Of a stretch of 64,000 nt of DNA, positions 32,852 to 41,143 are shown piece by piece (position 1 is the stretch's first letter; every line of letters starts with the position of its first letter). Both the position numbers and the translations under genes were made by a program. The notes under the pieces were generated by a model, which was not told the origin of the DNA, searched no databases, and worked only from the letters and a program-made list of their open reading frames with translations. Location of the stretch: positions 1 through 64,000 of the forward strand of contig JBEBIT010000005.1 in assembly GCA_040080215.1 (NCBI GenBank). The letters are read 5' to 3'. This DNA is from CAIUGU01 sp040080215 (GTDB lineage: Bacteria; Pseudomonadota; Gammaproteobacteria; Steroidobacterales; Steroidobacteraceae).

Positions 32852-33769
32852 TCATACCCCGGGCTGGCACCAGAACTGCGCGCCCTGCTGCTGCAGGAAC
32901 GCGGCAGCGCCTGCCCCTCTCAACAGTGCGAGCGTGGCGAGCATGCCGGCCTCGGTGCAGCTCCCCGCCGCAACGGTCACCGACGCCGGTCCGCCTTCCA
33001 CGGGCCAGCCTGTGCGGGGATCGAGGATGTGGCCGAGGCGCCGGCCCCGATGCATCAGGTACCGATGCGTATCGCCGCTGGTCGCAAGCGCTCCGCTCTT
33101 GAGTTCCAGCAACATCGCCGCCTGCAACGGTTCGAGCGGCTGCTCGATGCCGACCTGCCATGCGCCGCTCCGGGGCACACCACGACAGGCAAGGTCGCCG
33201 CCGAAGTTCACGAGCACCGCTTCTTTACGCTGCGCAGTCACGAGCGCGAGCGCGCGATCCACGGCGAATTCCTTGCCGATCCCACCCAAGTCGATCTCCA
33301 TGCCCTCGGGCACCGTCAGCCACGGTGACTGCCAGGTGAGCTTGTCAAAGCCGATCAGCTCGAGCAGCGGCTTGATCGCAGCCCCGTCCGGGACGCGCTC
33401 CGATCCGTCGAAACGCCACACTCGACGCAGCACGCCGCACGTGATGTCGAACGCACCCTCGCTGTCCAGGAAGCTGGATTTCGCAAAATCGATCAATGCC
33501 GCCGTTTCGGAATCGACCAACACGGGCTTGCCGCCGCTGCGGTTGAGCCGCGTGACTACGCTGTCGGAACGATACCGGCTGTAGCGCTGTTCGACGCGCC
33601 ACGCTTCCTTCGCGGCGATCTCCCCGAGGAACAGCGCGAGATCGGCGTCCCCGGTATCGACGAGCACCTCGCAGGGACTCGCCATCGCCTTGAAGCACGC
33701 CGCGTGGAGTCCGCCGGGTCGCGACTCGACCCGGACTGCCTGGTCGAATGAAGCAGGCATCGAGCTCAT
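32852..33769 (-). CDS. apbE: FAD:protein FMN transferase (ApbE family)
   Basis: 305 aa. ATGA overlap with the DUF3570 stop sets the start at 33769. ApbE attaches FMN to Thr/Ser of target proteins. Visible signatures: FKAMASPCEVLVD, YSRYRSDSVVTRLNRS, DLGGIGKEFAVDRAL, LVNFGGDLACRG, GHILDPRTGWPVEGG. In the metal-site segment SCTEAGMLAT a Glu stands where Asp is usual (ADALST type). No lipobox is visible at the N-terminus, so cytosolic or Tat-independent location is open. Last gene of the TlpA-DUF4266-DUF3570-ApbE operon. No FMN_bind or other flavinylated partner is recognisable in the window. Confidence 0.88.
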   Translation of the reverse strand: MSSMPASFDQAVRVESRPGGLHAACFKAMASPCEVLVDTGDADLALFLGEIAAKEAWRVEQRYSRYRSDSVVTRLNRSGGKPVLVDSETAALIDFAKSSFLDSEGAFDITCGVLRRVWRFDGSERVPDGAAIKPLLELIGFDKLTWQSPWLTVPEGMEIDLGGIGKEFAVDRALALVTAQRKEAVLVNFGGDLACRGVPRSGAWQVGIEQPLEPLQAAMLLELKSGALATSGDTHRYLMHRGRRLGHILDPRTGWPVEGGPASVTVAAGSCTEAGMLATLALLRGAGAAAFLQQQGAQFWCQPGV

Positions 33770-35112
33770 AGCCCGAAGCGCCACCCGACTTGCAGCATGA
33801 TCGACTTCACGCCGGGGTACAGATCAAGCGGCGCCAGCAGGCCGGGACCCTTTTGCACGTCCTTGCCGGTCTGGAAGTAATAGTCGAGACGCGCGGACCA
33901 TTCGCCACCGTCCGGCCCCGTCACCGCGTACTTGAATCCGACGGTCGGCGCCGTGAACGCCGCGAGGCGCGGGTCGGCCGAAGCGAACTGCGGCACCGCC
34001 TTCGTCGCGTCCCAGAACAGATGATAGAAGTCCGCCGCAGACTGGCGATACCACCGCACGTGGGGCTCGAAGTAGCGGTCGTCACTCAACGCCCAGTGGT
34101 ACTTGAGGTCAATGGTGTCGGACTGGATCTGCCAGTCATCCTTGAGACGCCGGTACGACAGCGTCAGCACGTCATCGGCACGGAACGCGATCCGGCTCTC
34201 CAGATACGCGCTCTCGCGCACGCGGCTGTCCGGCCGGTTCTCGTAACGATAGCCGGCAATGGTGCCGTTGGCGTTCACCAGAGAGAAGATCTTGTACGGA
34301 TCGTTCTGGTAGCCGGTCGACAGGTCGTAGTTCAGGTTCAAGCGCAACAGCCAGCGCGGCGTCATCACCTGCGTCAAGCCGATCTGGCCACCTGTACTGC
34401 TGCGCGACTCGCTGCCCAGCTTCTGGAACAGCGTGTAGTCGCTCAGTGCGATCGGGGCGCCGCCAACGGGCTTGATCGCATCATGCTCGCCGCTTAACCC
34501 GAGGCTGAGCGTGGTGTTGTGCGCGTTGAAGTCGCGCGACAGGCCGACGCTCGCGTTCATCGCCGTCCAGTCGTGTTCCTTCGAGAAGCCGCCGCCAAAC
34601 GACAGCTTCAATGCCTCGGCGAGCGGCTGCGACCAGCTGCCATCCACCGCGATGCGTTGATCCTTGAACGACGTATCCAGCGGCAACTCGCCGGGCGCCG
34701 CGGCGTAAAGCGAGAAGGTATCGAGCCGGCGTACCGTCCTGCCGGACGCGGTCGTGTAGGTCTGCACCTGCTGGTTCTGCGTGAGGCTGGAACCCGACGG
34801 TGCCGCAAAGGTCTGCACGGACGCCGACGGGATCGCGCCATTCGGCGAACCGCCTGTCAGCGAGTCGTAGGTGAGCTTGAGCCCGAGCACATGCTCGTCA
34901 CCGAAGTCCTTCTTCGCGCTGACCACCGGCTCGATGGCCTGCACGCGGCCCTTGCCTTCCTGGTAGTAGAGCAATGCCGAATCAATCTGCCAGTCGGTAT
35001 TCTCTGCATGAACTGCGCCCGTTGCCCCGAGCAACGCACAACTCGCTGCCACCAGCGAGCGGCGCAATGTCGGCAGGTCCGCCGGCTTCTCGTCCTCGGG
35101 CTTCAGTTGCAT
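33766..35112 (-). CDS. DUF3570 outer-membrane beta-barrel-like protein
   Basis: 448 aa with a signal sequence (LVAASCALLGATGAVHAE). The rest is strand-dominated with frequent aromatic residues (WQIDSALLYYQEGKGRVQAIEP, LGLKLTYDSLTGGSPNGA) and a C-terminal Phe-rich MLQVGWRFGL-type ending, as expected of an outer-membrane barrel. Ends in the phrase KSIMLQVGWRFGL. DUF3570 co-occurs with DUF4266 and ApbE in many proteobacteria, a link I know from memory rather than from this sequence. It overlaps the DUF4266 gene by 10 bases and the ApbE gene by 4, so the three are translationally coupled. Confidence 0.87.
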   Translation of the reverse strand: MQLKPEDEKPADLPTLRRSLVAASCALLGATGAVHAENTDWQIDSALLYYQEGKGRVQAIEPVVSAKKDFGDEHVLGLKLTYDSLTGGSPNGAIPSASVQTFAAPSGSSLTQNQQVQTYTTASGRTVRRLDTFSLYAAAPGELPLDTSFKDQRIAVDGSWSQPLAEALKLSFGGGFSKEHDWTAMNASVGLSRDFNAHNTTLSLGLSGEHDAIKPVGGAPIALSDYTLFQKLGSESRSSTGGQIGLTQVMTPRWLLRLNLNYDLSTGYQNDPYKIFSLVNANGTIAGYRYENRPDSRVRESAYLESRIAFRADDVLTLSYRRLKDDWQIQSDTIDLKYHWALSDDRYFEPHVRWYRQSAADFYHLFWDATKAVPQFASADPRLAAFTAPTVGFKYAVTGPDGGEWSARLDYYFQTGKDVQKGPGLLAPLDLYPGVKSIMLQVGWRFGL

Positions 35113-35336
35113 CCGCAGCCTCCGCCACCAAAGCCACGGCCGCCGCTCGAGGCCTCCTTGCTGAAGTAAACGTGGTCGTCGATGCCGGCCTCGACCGCAT
35201 GGTCGTCGAGCTGCATCGACTCACGCGCGAGCCGGCCGCGTTCCCAGGGTTTGGCGCCGATCGTGGAGCATCCCGACAGGGCGAGCAGCAGCACGCTGCA
35301 CGCAGCAAGCGACAACGGAGGGGGGAGTCGATTCAT
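35103..35336 (-). CDS. DUF4266 small lipoprotein
   Basis: 77 aa. Lipobox LALSGC (Cys near residue 23), then the family pattern KPWERGRLARESMQLD, DHVYFSKEASSGGRGFGGG and a CGC-N ending, which I recognise as DUF4266. The cysteine pair at the very end may bind metal or form a thioether or disulfide. Translation is coupled to DUF3570 (10-base overlap), preceded by the TlpA gene 54 bases away. The family is always small and anchored; its job is unknown. Confidence 0.88.
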   Translation of the reverse strand: MNRLPPPLSLAACSVLLLALSGCSTIGAKPWERGRLARESMQLDDHAVEAGIDDHVYFSKEASSGGRGFGGGGCGCN

Positions 35337-35390
35337 GGAAGGCACCTGGCTTGAATACTGATCTGTCAGCGACACGCCGCTGTCGCTGCG

Positions 35391-35852
35391 CTACTCGGCA
35401 ACCATCTGGCGGATCTCGGCTTCGAAGACTTCTCGATCCCTTTCCCGAAAGCCGGTGTGCTTGAACCGCACGCTGCCCGCGCGATCCACGAGGAAACTGG
35501 AAGGCATGCCCTTCAGGTCGTATTCCTTTGCGACGGCACCGGCGGTGTCGTACTGCACGGTGATGCCCCTGCCGTACTTCGCGAGGAAGCGTTCCGCATC
35601 GGCCCGGATTTCGTCCACGTTGACTGAAACGATGACCAGGCCCTTCGCGGCGTACTTCGCCTGCATGGCCTGCATCCACGGAAACGACTCGCGGCACGGC
35701 ACGCACCACGACGCCCAGAAGTCGACGTAGACGACCTTGCCCTTCTGCGGCGACAGATCAAGGAGCGAGGTCGCAGCTGCTTGCGCTTGCGCGGTCATGC
35801 CGGCGCATGCGAACAGGATCGAACACAGCATCGTGGTTCGCAGCAATTGCAT
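35391..35852 (-). CDS. TlpA-like periplasmic thioredoxin
   Basis: 153 aa with signal sequence (MLCSILFACAGMTAQAQAA). Thioredoxin fold with active site WCVPC (C50, C53) in YVDFWASWCVPCRES, and the cis-Pro GMPSSFLV. First gene of the DUF4266-DUF3570-ApbE operon. TlpA-type proteins reduce apo-cytochrome cysteines or other periplasmic disulfides; here it probably keeps the cysteines of DUF4266 or a neighbour reduced, an inference from position. Confidence 0.9.
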   Translation of the reverse strand: MQLLRTTMLCSILFACAGMTAQAQAAATSLLDLSPQKGKVVYVDFWASWCVPCRESFPWMQAMQAKYAAKGLVIVSVNVDEIRADAERFLAKYGRGITVQYDTAGAVAKEYDLKGMPSSFLVDRAGSVRFKHTGFRERDREVFEAEIRQMVAE

Positions 35853-36036
35853 CTCGGGTCCTCTTCGTCAGCCGGCTTGCTGATGAGACGGAACCGACAT
35901 GCCGAATCAATCGCGGATAGGTGTTTTCCGCAGCGGCGTGCGAGGGAACGTCGCGAAACGGCGTCGGATCGTGAGCGGGAGTGAACGGTCCGGGCGCGCG
36001 CGCGTCTGCTCATGGACGCGGCGTCGCACGCAGCGA

Positions 36037-36059
36037 CTCCGGAGGCGTAGCCTCCGGAG
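36037..36059. terminator. Stem-loop after the aromatic-acid transporter
   Basis: CTCCGGAGGC (36037-36046) and GCCTCCGGAG (36050-36059) form a perfect 10-bp stem with a GTA loop, 17 bases past the stop of the minus-strand transporter gene and before the TlpA operon. No T-run, so the role as terminator is likely but not certain. The sequence after it, GAGTCAGAACTCAG, faintly recalls the cap of the mini-hairpin repeat. The rest of 35853-36036 shows nothing. Confidence 0.5.
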
Positions 36060-36075
36060 CGCTTCGAGTCAGAAC

Positions 36076-37305
36076 TCAGTCCGTGGTCGACTTGCGGAAC
36101 AGCAGACCTTGCGCCGCAATCGCCGCGATCACGATGCCCGGGAATGTCGCGGCGATGACTGCCGTCGTTCCGCTGCCGGCGCTCAGCAACTGGCCTGCCG
36201 CGAGCGGTCCGACGACGGACCCGAGCCGACCGACTGCGACAGCGGCACCGACGCCCGTGCCGCGGATGAGCGTGTGATAGAAAGTCGGCGCCAGCCCGTA
36301 CAACACCATCTGGCCGCCGATGCTGAACATGCCCCCGCCGAAGCCGCCGAGCAGCAGTCCGGTGAAGCTCTTGGTGTAAGCCAGTCCCATCATCGATGCG
36401 ATCAGCCCGATGTAAACCAGCGCGACGCCCATCTTGCGCGGTCCGCGGTCCATGACGAAGCCGGTACCGAGGCTGCCGAGGACGCCGCCGATATTGAATG
36501 CCATCTGCACGGTGTTGGCGGCTTCGCGCGTGAAGCCGGCGCCGATGACGACGGTCGGCAGCCAGTTCTGGAGGAAATACAGGACGATCAGCGTGAAGAA
36601 GTAGGACACCCACAACAGCAGGGTCGGTGTTACCCGGCCGCCGCCGAACAGCGCACTGAAGATGCCTTCGCGCTCGACGGCTGCGCTGACCGCCGCTTTG
36701 CGCTGCTCGAACAACTGGGACTCCGGCAGCATGAAGTACAGCAGGGGGGCAATGACCAGCGGCGCAATGCCGCCGAAGTAGAAGATCGAATGCCAGCCCC
36801 AGGTCGCGCCGAACACCAGCGCAAAGATCGACACCAGCAGGCCACCGAACGGCATGCCGGCATACATGATCGACACCGCGATGTTGCGCGATTGCGGCTT
36901 CACCGATTCCGCGGACAGCGCGATCAGGTTTGGCATCGCGCCGCCGAGCCCCAAGCCTGTCAGGAAGCGCGCGAGCAGCAGCGTCTGGTAGTTCCACGAC
37001 AGCGCCGTGGCGATGGAGAACAGGCCGAACAGCAGCATCGAGCCGATCAGGACCTGCTTGCGGCCGTAGAAGTCCGCGAGGCGACCGCCGATCGCCGCGC
37101 CGGGCAGCAACCCGAAGATGCTGGCGCTGAAGACGAGCCCGAGCTGCGACGGTTCAAGACCGAAGTCCGCGCGCAAGCCGGGTGCCGCCACGCCCGCCGA
37201 CTGCAAGTCGACGCCCTCCAGGATGGCGGCGACCAGGCACAGCCCGACCGTGCTCCAGTTGTTCCTCGCAGTCGCTCCGACATCTGCCGTCACTGCACTT
37301 TGCAT
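36076..37305 (-). CDS. MFS transporter, aromatic-acid:H+ symporter family
   Basis: 409 aa with about 12 membrane segments. AAHS signatures: DLQSAGVAAPGLRADFGLEPSQLG with the acidic residue in helix 1, GGRLADFYGRKQVLIG between helices 2 and 3, and RFLTGLGLGGAMPN. This family (PcaK-like) imports 4-hydroxybenzoate, protocatechuate and related acids. An in-frame extension upstream of the ATG is not similar to the family. It stands alone; HPPD and the LigI-like hydrolase elsewhere in the window are consistent with aromatic catabolism. Substrate not determinable. Confidence 0.88.
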   Translation of the reverse strand: MQSAVTADVGATARNNWSTVGLCLVAAILEGVDLQSAGVAAPGLRADFGLEPSQLGLVFSASIFGLLPGAAIGGRLADFYGRKQVLIGSMLLFGLFSIATALSWNYQTLLLARFLTGLGLGGAMPNLIALSAESVKPQSRNIAVSIMYAGMPFGGLLVSIFALVFGATWGWHSIFYFGGIAPLVIAPLLYFMLPESQLFEQRKAAVSAAVEREGIFSALFGGGRVTPTLLLWVSYFFTLIVLYFLQNWLPTVVIGAGFTREAANTVQMAFNIGGVLGSLGTGFVMDRGPRKMGVALVYIGLIASMMGLAYTKSFTGLLLGGFGGGMFSIGGQMVLYGLAPTFYHTLIRGTGVGAAVAVGRLGSVVGPLAAGQLLSAGSGTTAVIAATFPGIVIAAIAAQGLLFRKSTTD

Positions 37306-37509
37306 TCGCTTGTCCCCAGGTCCGGTTGCTTCCGATGTTATTCGTGGAACGGGTCCAACCACTCGACAAGACCCTGCTTCGCGACGCGCAGTGTGGAGGA
37401 ATTCCCCGGCGGCTTCCATCCCGGCATGAGCACCGTGCGCGGCCGACAGCGACGTATTGCGGCGCAATAACGGACCGCCGCGATCTCCGCGGAGTGTCCC
37501 CGGGCGGCG

Positions 37510-38919
37510 CTACCCTGGCGGGATCGACCCCTGGTAGAACACTTCGCACTGCACGCCGACGATCTTCTTCGCCCCTCGGATGAAGTTGCTGAACGGACCG
37601 GTCAGCGAAGCAATCACGTTGGGCTTCACGATCTCCGGTGCGCTGAACGGCCCGCGAATCTTCTGCTCGATGGCCGCGCAGCCCTCCTTGTCGAGCACTG
37701 CCACAGTGACGTCATCGAATTTCCTGTTCACGAAGTCGAGCCTGCCCTTCATGGCGAGGCGATTCTCTTGCGTCGCGAAAGCGACGTCTCCGGCCAGCGC
37801 GACGCCGTCCTCGACCTGCCATTGCGACACCAGCGTACGGATGCTTGTGCTGCCCTCGGTCTCCCGGAATACGTTCGCGAAATTGTAACCCTTGGTGACG
37901 GCCGTCCCGAGGGGGCCTGCAATGAAGAAGGCCCCCAGGTCCACCAGGTTGAAATTCTGGCTCGACTCGTAGCGCTTGAGCTTCTCGTCGAGATTGCCGA
38001 TGGCAACTTCGAGGTTTTCCCCGCGCAGCGAAGCCTCGCCTTGCGTGGTCCTTGTCAATTCATCCGCGTTGAACCCGTGCATCGTCAGGTCCAGTGTCAG
38101 GTCCATGAAACCCTCCCCCTTCTTGCCGGGAGACACGGACCTGAAGAGGTCGTCCAGGTGCAGCCGGGTGACCGCATAGCGAATCCGGTAGGTGGGAATC
38201 TTCTGCGTGAACTGCGCGTCGATGCTGCCCGCGCCCTTGCCGCCCAGCATCTGCATCGTCACCGGCGTGAACCTGAAGAGGCCCTGCTCACCTGCCATGG
38301 ACCATTCCACGTCGGTGCCCACAAAAAGTTCATTGCGAACTTCCGCGCAACTACCCTCGGCCGTCAGGGTGAGATTCTTCAACACGTCCGCAGCAGCGCC
38401 CGCCGACAACTGCAGATCGCCACTGTCCAGGCTGCACTGGCTCGCCCTGAACTCCTTTTCTCTCTGCCGGTTGGCATAGCGGAAGGAGGCGTTGGTCAGC
38501 GACAGACGATCCAGCTGCAGCGCCGGAACCTCTCCGGCCCCCTGCCTGTCCACCGAGAAACTGTAGCGCCCGTCACGACGACGCTCGATTTCGAGCTTCA
38601 CGTCCCGCAGCCCCAGCCGATTGACTCGTGGCTGTTGCCGCAGCAGCGACCACGCTGCGATGCCGATGTCGGCCTCACCGACAGAGGCGATCTCGGCATC
38701 TGCATTCCGCACCGTTACCCCCTGCAGCACCACATGCAGGGTCGGAAGCAGGCCGACCGAAGCCTTCCCGCCGACGGCAACGGTTAATCCCGTCGCTTGC
38801 GACGCGAACACCTCAACGCGGGACTTGACGTCCACGCTGGACAGCAATGCCGTCGCAATCGCCAGAAGCAGTACGAGCGCGGCCAGCGCGATCAACGACC
38901 ATTTGAGGGGCTTTGTCAT
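37510..38919 (-). CDS. AsmA-family protein
   Basis: 469 aa. Inner-membrane anchor near the N-terminus (LIALAALVLLLAIATALLS), then VEVFASQATGLTVAVGGKASVGLLPTLHVVLQ, the typical AsmA beta-groove opening, and the C-terminal AsmA_2-like region with SSQNFNLVDLGAFFIAGPLG. AsmA-type proteins are thought to carry lipids between membranes. Shorter than E. coli AsmA (about 617 aa) but complete. Runs in the same direction as a cytochrome c gene lying 21 bases upstream; no functional link obvious. Confidence 0.87.
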   Translation of the reverse strand: MTKPLKWSLIALAALVLLLAIATALLSSVDVKSRVEVFASQATGLTVAVGGKASVGLLPTLHVVLQGVTVRNADAEIASVGEADIGIAAWSLLRQQPRVNRLGLRDVKLEIERRRDGRYSFSVDRQGAGEVPALQLDRLSLTNASFRYANRQREKEFRASQCSLDSGDLQLSAGAAADVLKNLTLTAEGSCAEVRNELFVGTDVEWSMAGEQGLFRFTPVTMQMLGGKGAGSIDAQFTQKIPTYRIRYAVTRLHLDDLFRSVSPGKKGEGFMDLTLDLTMHGFNADELTRTTQGEASLRGENLEVAIGNLDEKLKRYESSQNFNLVDLGAFFIAGPLGTAVTKGYNFANVFRETEGSTSIRTLVSQWQVEDGVALAGDVAFATQENRLAMKGRLDFVNRKFDDVTVAVLDKEGCAAIEQKIRGPFSAPEIVKPNVIASLTGPFSNFIRGAKKIVGVQCEVFYQGSIPPG

Positions 38920-38940
38920 GATCCCTCCGTACGGAGCCCG

Positions 38941-39393
38941 CTACTTCCGCTGGATCGACGCCAGATAATCGACCATGCGCCCGATCAGTTCGGCCACCCG
39001 TTCCCGGCGCACGGGATCCTCGCCTTCGAATGCGTAGAACTGCCAGCCCCACACGGGCATGTCGCGCGTGCCGTGGGCATCGCGCAACCCCGACCCATCG
39101 ATGATCTGGCGGACCTGTTCCACAGGATAGGCACCGCCATTGCGCGCGGCGATGCGCGTGAGATCCGGGACCCTCACCTTCAACGTGCGGGCCACGGGAC
39201 CATTGCCGCGCGCTTTCTGCCCATGACAGCTTGCGCAGAAGTGCTGGTACAGCTCGGCGCCGGAGAGATCCGGCGCTTCATCCGCGTGGGCAGAGGCTCC
39301 CGCGAGCAACGCAGCCACGACGAACCAGCGTTTCCGCGCACGAGCAGCGCTGCTTCCACGTGAGCCGAGCATGAACCGGAGAAGGGCCTGCAT
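38941..39393 (-). CDS. Periplasmic monoheme cytochrome c
   Basis: 150 aa. Signal sequence (RWFVVAALLAGASAHAD), then DLSGAELYQHFCASCHGQKARGNGPVA with heme motif CASCH and a distal Met in TRDMPVWGWQF. Resembles the short cytochromes that accept electrons from periplasmic dehydrogenases, including the phrase GAYPVEQVRQIIDG. Start at MQALLRF; the longer frame is not supported. Divergent from the AtoE-like transporter with a 265-base gap. Confidence 0.85.
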   Translation of the reverse strand: MQALLRFMLGSRGSSAARARKRWFVVAALLAGASAHADEAPDLSGAELYQHFCASCHGQKARGNGPVARTLKVRVPDLTRIAARNGGAYPVEQVRQIIDGSGLRDAHGTRDMPVWGWQFYAFEGEDPVRRERVAELIGRMVDYLASIQRK

Positions 39394-39588
39394 GGTGATG
39401 GAGTTCCGGTTGGGGAAGCCGGGTGGGCATACCCACCAGTCCGGCGACAACCGCTACAACGCGGCGAGAATCCTGACCTTGCCGGCTTCACTCCAGGGAG
39501 CGATACCGTCAGGTGAGAGAAGGGTACTGGGTGGGCGCGCACTTGCATAGCTGCCACAAACCGCACCCGGCTGGACTGCAGCGCTGCT

Positions 39589-39594
39589 TATAAT
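39589..39594 (+). promoter_or_regulatory. Candidate -10 box (TATAAT) for the AtoE-like gene
   Basis: A perfect TATAAT lies 65 bases before the ATG at 39659 in the divergent gap 39394-39658. No good -35 hexamer is seen at the normal spacing. It is a rare sequence in DNA this GC-rich. The rest of the gap shows no other feature. Confidence 0.35.
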
Positions 39595-39658
39595 GTCGCG
39601 GGAATGGTCCCGCCAGGACGACCCGACCCGTAGAGGCGCCAGACACAAGAGGCCATGG

Positions 39659-41080
39659 ATGCACTCCAGAGACATCGAAGAATCGTTCCTCCGCAGGCTG
39701 GCCCTGCGCAGCTGCGACGTCTCCGAGCGGTGGTTCCCGGATCCTTATGTGTTTGCCGTCCTCGCCGTCGTCATCGTCGCGGCGGCTGCCCTGATGGTCG
39801 GCAGCAAGCCGGTTGCCGTGGTGCAGGCGTTCGGGAACGGTTACTGGAGCCTGATCCCGTTCACGCTGCAGATGAGCTTCATCATCATCGGCGGCTACGT
39901 GACTGCGGATTCCCCACCGGTCGAAAAGCTCGTGACACGACTGGCAGCGCTGCCGCGCACGGGACGCGGCGCGGTCGCGTTCGTCGCTACCTTCAGCATG
40001 CTGGTATCGCTGATCCACTGGGGCCTCAGCCTGATCCTGGGCAGCCTGCTGGTGCGCGCGCTGGCGCGGCGCGAAGCGCTTCACATGGACTATCGCGCTG
40101 CCGGTGCGGCCGCGTATCTGGGCCTCGGTGCCACTTGGGCGATGGGACTGTCCTCGTCGGCGGCCCAGTTGCAAGCCAATCCCCCGAGCATGCCGCCTTC
40201 GCTGCTCGCCATCAGCGGCGTGATTCCCTTCAGCGAAACCATCCTGCTCTGGCAATCGCTGGTCTTGACCGTGGTGCTCGTAGCCGCGAGCACGTGGATC
40301 GCATGGGCCACGGCTCCGCTGTCGGCCCGTGCAAAGACGGCGGCGGACCTCGGCGTTGCACTCGATCAGCGAAAGTACGACCTGCCGCCGCGCAGCCGCC
40401 CCGGTGACTGGCTCGAGTACAGCCCGGCGCTCAATGTGTTCCTCGCCCTGATGGGAGCCGGCTGGCTGTGGCTCGAGTTCGCGGGCAAGGGTGCCATCAG
40501 CGCTGTCGCCAACCTCAATACCTACAACCTGATCTTCGTGATGCTCGGCCTGTTGCTGCAGTGGCGGCCAAGGCGCTTCCTCGATGCGGTCGGTCGCGCG
40601 ATTCCCGGCGTTGCGGGTGTACTGATCCAGTTCCCGCTGTACGGCGCCGCAGCCACGATCCTCACCAACGCGACGAACGCCGACGGGGTTTCGGTCGTCA
40701 CCGTACTGACACACGCCTTCGGGCAGGTCACGACCAGCGGCACGTTCGCGTGGGTGATGGGCGGCTACTCCGCGCTCGTCGGCATGTTCATCCCGTCGGG
40801 CGGCGGCAAATGGCTCATCGAGGCCCCGTATGTCATGCAGGCTGCCGTCGATGTCCAGTACCCGCTCGGCTGGGCGGTGCAGATCTACAATGCGGCTGAA
40901 GCCCTGCCGAACCTGATCAATCCGTTCTGGATGCTGCCGCTGCTCGGCGTACTCGGACTCAAGGCCCGCGACCTGATCGGCTTCAGTTTCATGCAGTTCG
41001 TCGTGCACGTGCCCCTCGTTCTCACACTGCTGTGGTTGCTCGGAATGACGGTGGCGTACCATCCACCCGTGATGCCCTGA
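39659..41080 (+). CDS. atoE: Short-chain fatty acid transporter (AtoE/TIGR00366-like)
   Basis: 473 aa, about a dozen hydrophobic segments (VFAVLAVVIVAAAALMVGS, PFTLQMSFIIIGGYVT). Signature patches WFPDPYVFAVLA, GWSLILGS-like GLSLILGSLLVRALARR, and FIPSGGGKWLIEAPYVMQAA, the last highly characteristic of this family. It imports acetoacetate/butyrate-like acids with protons. AAGAGG upstream supports the ATG of MHSRDIEES over an earlier one. Followed by an S46 peptidase gene after a 63-base gap. Confidence 0.87.
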   Translation: MHSRDIEESFLRRLALRSCDVSERWFPDPYVFAVLAVVIVAAAALMVGSKPVAVVQAFGNGYWSLIPFTLQMSFIIIGGYVTADSPPVEKLVTRLAALPRTGRGAVAFVATFSMLVSLIHWGLSLILGSLLVRALARREALHMDYRAAGAAAYLGLGATWAMGLSSSAAQLQANPPSMPPSLLAISGVIPFSETILLWQSLVLTVVLVAASTWIAWATAPLSARAKTAADLGVALDQRKYDLPPRSRPGDWLEYSPALNVFLALMGAGWLWLEFAGKGAISAVANLNTYNLIFVMLGLLLQWRPRRFLDAVGRAIPGVAGVLIQFPLYGAAATILTNATNADGVSVVTVLTHAFGQVTTSGTFAWVMGGYSALVGMFIPSGGGKWLIEAPYVMQAAVDVQYPLGWAVQIYNAAEALPNLINPFWMLPLLGVLGLKARDLIGFSFMQFVVHVPLVLTLLWLLGMTVAYHPPVMP

Positions 41081-41143
41081 TGCGTGTCCCGCGACGTCGA
41101 TCCGGTTTATTCTTGGGCCTACCGACGGCTGCTCACTGACGCC

